From NCBI RefSeq assembly GCF_947254915.1, contig NZ_CAMYEZ010000030.1, forward strand, positions 1 through 17,243: a stretch of DNA of 17,243 nt. Reading direction: 5' to 3'. Position numbers and translations under genes: made by a program. Positions 14,828 to 17,243 of the stretch are shown piece after piece. Position 1 is the stretch's first letter; each line of letters begins with the position of its first letter. Origin of the DNA: an uncultured Porphyromonas sp. (GTDB lineage Bacteria; Bacteroidota; Bacteroidia; Bacteroidales; Porphyromonadaceae). The notes beneath the pieces are model-generated. The model did not search any database. It was not told where the DNA came from and was given only the letters and a program-made list of their open reading frames with translations.

Positions 14828-15592
14828 ATGAAGATACTACTAACCAATGATGATGGCGTCCACGCACAGGGTATCCGTGAACTAGCAGAGACGCTCTCCC
14901 AGATAGCGACGGTCACGGTCGTCGCGCCCACAGAGCCACGCTCGGGAGCCTCCTCGCAGATCACCTCCCGTACGCCACTACGGATCACCCTTATGGAGGA
15001 GAGCGAGCAGCTACCCTATCAACTGTACAGTTGCTCGGGAACGCCTGTGGACTGTGTCAAGCTGGCACTGAACACGATCTTTGCGACTACGCTCCCTGAC
15101 CTCGTGGTGTCGGGGATTAACCATGGGCGCAACGATGGTATCTGCGCAATCTACTCAGGCACAGCTGGCGCTGCCATAGAGGCAGCCATAGCTCGTATAC
15201 CAGCGGTCGCCTTTTCGCTAGCTAACCACAGCGACAAGTGTGACTTTAGCGAGGTATGCGCCTTTGCCAAGCGATTTATCCCGCAAGTGATGGAGCATGG
15301 ACTACCTCGCACGACGATGCTCAATGTAAACTTCCCGAAGGCTCCCGCCAAGGGGATCAAGTGGGCTCCCCAAGGGACGGGACGCTTCGTCAATGAATAT
15401 ATGCGGTCGGAGACACCTCACGGCACGCCCGTCTACTGGATGCAGGGCGACCAAGTGGATCCCGATCACCGTACAGGGACGGATCACTACTGGCTCGTCG
15501 AGGGCTACGCTACGATAGCGCCCCTACAGATTGACATGACGGATCACCCCTTCCTAGAGCGGGTCACTAAGGAGTGGACTCTACAGCTCTAG
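14828..15592 (+). CDS. surE: 5'/3'-nucleotidase SurE
   Basis: SurE is a metal-dependent phosphatase that hydrolyses nucleoside 5'- and 3'-monophosphates and is linked to stationary-phase survival. The 254 residues start MKILLTNDDGVHAQGI with the metal-binding D8-D9 pair. Further family motifs are PTEPRSGASSQIT, CSGTPVDCVKLAL and SGINHGRNDGICAIYSGTAGAAIEA, which carries the metal-binding asparagine. NVNFPKAPAKGIKW and the late DHYWLVEGYATIAPL complete the fold. It lies 34 bp after the FKBP gene and 21 bp before lpxB, so it is probably cotranscribed with both. The SurE-LpxB pairing is common in Bacteroidota. Confidence 0.96.
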   Translation: MKILLTNDDGVHAQGIRELAETLSQIATVTVVAPTEPRSGASSQITSRTPLRITLMEESEQLPYQLYSCSGTPVDCVKLALNTIFATTLPDLVVSGINHGRNDGICAIYSGTAGAAIEAAIARIPAVAFSLANHSDKCDFSEVCAFAKRFIPQVMEHGLPRTTMLNVNFPKAPAKGIKWAPQGTGRFVNEYMRSETPHGTPVYWMQGDQVDPDHRTGTDHYWLVEGYATIAPLQIDMTDHPFLERVTKEWTLQL

Positions 15593-15613
15593 CGTAAACC
15601 TCTCGTGTAAGCT

Positions 15614-16765
15614 ATGAAATATCTGCTCATAGCTGGCGAAGCTTCTGGCGATGAGCACGGTGCACGGCTCATCGCCTCACTAAAAGCGGTCGATGCGGAG
15701 GCCGCTTTTGCCTTTATTGGCGGGGACAAGATGGCGCAGCAGGCGGGTGTCGCTCCGCTTTACCACTATCGTGAGATAGCCGTCATGGGCTTCACAAGCG
15801 TACTGCGTAGTATGCGCAAGATAGGTCACGCGGCGCAACTCTTGCGGGAGGAGATGACTTCGAATCCTCCTGACGTGGTGATCCCAATCGACTACGGTGG
15901 CTTTAACCTGCGCTACACGCTCCCGATGGCGCATCGTCACGGGGTGCCGGTGGTTTACTACATACCGCCTAAGGTGTGGGCATCGCGTCGGCGACGCATC
16001 AAGCGACTCAAGAGTTACACGGATCTCTGCTTGACGATCCTCCCCTTTGAGGCGGACTACCTCTCGCAGCGTGGTGTCTCTGCTCGCTATGTGGGCAACC
16101 CGAGTATACAGAGCGTGGGCGAGCTACTGGCGAGCAATGCTAAGCTATGCGACACGGCTCGACCTTACATAGCACTCCTCCCAGGGAGCCGCGAAGCGGA
16201 GATAGCGCGCAACCTGCCGATTATGTGCCAAGCGATCGACCTCCTGCCAGCTCCCTGGCGAGCAGTCATCGCAGGTGCGCCGAGCATTGACCGAGAGCGC
16301 TACACCCCTTATATAAATGAGCGCATAGAGCTGGTCACCGACGAGACGCTACCGCTATTGGCTGGCGCCTCCGCAGCTCTTGTCACCTCAGGAACGGCAA
16401 CGCTCGAGACGGCGCTCATAGGCACTCCACAGGTGGTCGCCTATCGGCTCCCCGCAGGTCGCTTAGCGCGCTGGGCTTTTGACCATCTACTGCCGATCCG
16501 TTACTTCTCTTTGGTGAACCTGATCGCAGAGTGTCCAGTCGTTGAGGAGCTACTCGGCGACAAGGTGACGCCACAGCGACTCGCTCAGGCGATCACCCCG
16601 CTCCTAGACCGTGAAGGCTCAGCCTATCAAGCGCAGCAAGCGCACTACGACGAGGTTCGTCAGCGACTAGACCCGTCACGTGTTGCTTCGCAAGTAGCAG
16701 CCGAGACCATCTACCACGCACTCACGACGCAGTGGGAGCCGACCCGCTGGACTACCGAAGACTGA
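15614..16765 (+). CDS. lpxB: Lipid-A-disaccharide synthase
   Basis: LpxB is a GT19-family glycosyltransferase at the inner membrane. It joins UDP-2,3-diacylglucosamine and 2,3-diacylglucosamine 1-phosphate (lipid X) to form the lipid A disaccharide. Length (383) is typical. Visible motifs: the N-terminal LLIAGEASGDEHGARLI with GEASGD at 8-13, FIGGDKMAQQAGV, VIPIDYGGFNLRYT, VVYYIPPKVWASRRRRIKRL and YVGNPSI. The donor-site signatures LLPGSREAEIARNLPIM and LVTSGTATLETALIGTPQVV follow, then YFSLVNLIAECPVVEELLG near the C-terminus. Last gene of the glyQS run; a 380-bp repeat-bounded element begins 10 bp after its stop codon. Together with the LptF/G permease it shows that the cell makes and exports lipopolysaccharide. 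Confidence 0.97.
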   Translation: MKYLLIAGEASGDEHGARLIASLKAVDAEAAFAFIGGDKMAQQAGVAPLYHYREIAVMGFTSVLRSMRKIGHAAQLLREEMTSNPPDVVIPIDYGGFNLRYTLPMAHRHGVPVVYYIPPKVWASRRRRIKRLKSYTDLCLTILPFEADYLSQRGVSARYVGNPSIQSVGELLASNAKLCDTARPYIALLPGSREAEIARNLPIMCQAIDLLPAPWRAVIAGAPSIDRERYTPYINERIELVTDETLPLLAGASAALVTSGTATLETALIGTPQVVAYRLPAGRLARWAFDHLLPIRYFSLVNLIAECPVVEELLGDKVTPQRLAQAITPLLDREGSAYQAQQAHYDEVRQRLDPSRVASQVAAETIYHALTTQWEPTRWTTED

Positions 16766-16775
16766 TCCTACTTAG

Positions 16776-17155
16776 CCCAAGTTTCACGGCAAAAATGAAT
16801 TTCGAGGCGTTTGCTCCGATCTTTGATGAAACTAGATTGGTAACTCGCTGAGTTTCAGATGGAGTTCTTCGGGGTGCGGGGCTGACTCCGATTTGTAGGG
16901 CACTTTTGGTTGAAATATTTGTCGTTACTTTGTAGCCTCCTACCATAGATAGACAATGCAAAGGTAATATAGCAAGCTATAGAGCCACGCACTCTAGTGT
17001 ATTCAATGTCTGTCTGTAACTTGTAAATGTTTCAGCAAGGTACAAAGAAGCGCAATACAATAACTAACTCAAATCTGTAGGACACAAAGTCCATAACTCA
17101 AACGTCACAGTCCGCATCCAGCAACCATTACATATTCCCTCCCGTGAAACTTGGG
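16776..17155. mobile_element. MITE-like element with 14-bp terminal inverted repeats
   Basis: CCCAAGTTTCACGG (16776-16789) and its exact reverse complement CCGTGAAACTTGGG (17142-17155) bound 380 bp with no credible reading frame. Inside is copy B of the dispersed repeat (16957-17105). The size, the perfect ends and the absence of a transposase fit a non-autonomous element or the remnant of an insertion sequence. No convincing target-site duplication is visible just outside the ends. It begins 10 bp after the lpxB stop. Confidence 0.55.
16957..17105. repeat. Diverged dispersed repeat, copy B
   Basis: This block aligns with 8258-8407 from TGCAAAGGTAATAT to the TGTAGGACAC-containing end, with nearly equal length (149 and 150 bp). 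It lies inside the element bounded by inverted repeats at 16776-17155. Copy A lacks those ends, which suggests that copy A is a truncated or decayed relative. Confidence 0.6.
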
Positions 17156-17197
17156 TTAGTCGCTTTGTCTAGAGCTTGCTGCGACAGTATCAACACA

Positions 17198-17235
17198 GAG
17201 AGCGGGTCTGCTCAGTGACGAACAGACCCGCTCTC
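17198..17235. terminator. Strong 13-bp stem hairpin, probable terminator
   Basis: GAGAGCGGGTCTG (17198-17210) and CAGACCCGCTCTC (17223-17235) form a perfect 13-bp stem with a 12-nt loop, followed rightward by CTTATATT. It could end transcription from the lpxB run or from a gene entering from the right; which one cannot be decided because the window stops 8 bases later. Confidence 0.7.
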
Positions 17236-17243
17236 CTTATATT

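Noticed and set aside
16752..16961. Leftward 69-codon open frame overlapping the lpxB end and the MITE-like element
   Set aside because: No motif or plausible start context; it crosses the inverted-repeat end and part of the non-coding element.

Overview
This window reads as a chromosomal, mostly housekeeping segment of a Bacteroidales bacterium. The best guess is a moderately GC-rich Porphyromonas-like species. The evidence is (i) promoters of the Bacteroidota sigma type (TTTG, about 20 bp, TATCTTTG) upstream of several genes, (ii) a single-chain glycyl-tRNA synthetase, a ZapA/RNase Y neighbourhood, a LptF/LptG permease and a SurE-LpxB pair typical of the phylum, and (iii) protein sequences closest in flavour to Porphyromonas. 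The genus call is inference; the phylum call is firm.

Layout: 1-3141 is a leftward folD-mfd pair (mfd is cut by the window edge). A 307-bp divergent promoter region (3142-3448) separates it from a rightward dxs-trkA-trkH operon (3449-8209). A convergent gap with an old repeat copy (8210-8413) follows. Next is a leftward block: coiled-coil gene - zapA - (candidate 6S RNA) - rny - lptF/G-type permease (12081 down to 8414). A repeat-rich 623-bp intergenic region (12082-12704) separates this block from a rightward run glyQS - FKBP lipoprotein - surE - lpxB (12705-16765). The right end (16766-17243) holds a 380-bp element bounded by inverted repeats and a strong hairpin terminator.

Functions: Mfd couples transcription to repair. 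FolD supplies one-carbon folates and Dxs starts isoprenoid synthesis. TrkA/TrkH form a potassium uptake system. ZapA with its coiled-coil neighbour points to Z-ring assembly, RNase Y to mRNA turnover, and the LptF/G-type permease plus LpxB to lipopolysaccharide export and lipid A synthesis. The FKBP lipoprotein is an envelope-located folding factor.

No defence system, CRISPR array, transposase gene, tRNA or rRNA was seen. The unexplained content is in the intergenic DNA: a seven-unit 9-bp CTAG array, a REPIN-like inverted pair, a degenerate 21-bp tandem repeat, a 12-G tract, a MITE-like element, a diverged 150-bp repeat present twice, and a structured RNA candidate between zapA and rny.
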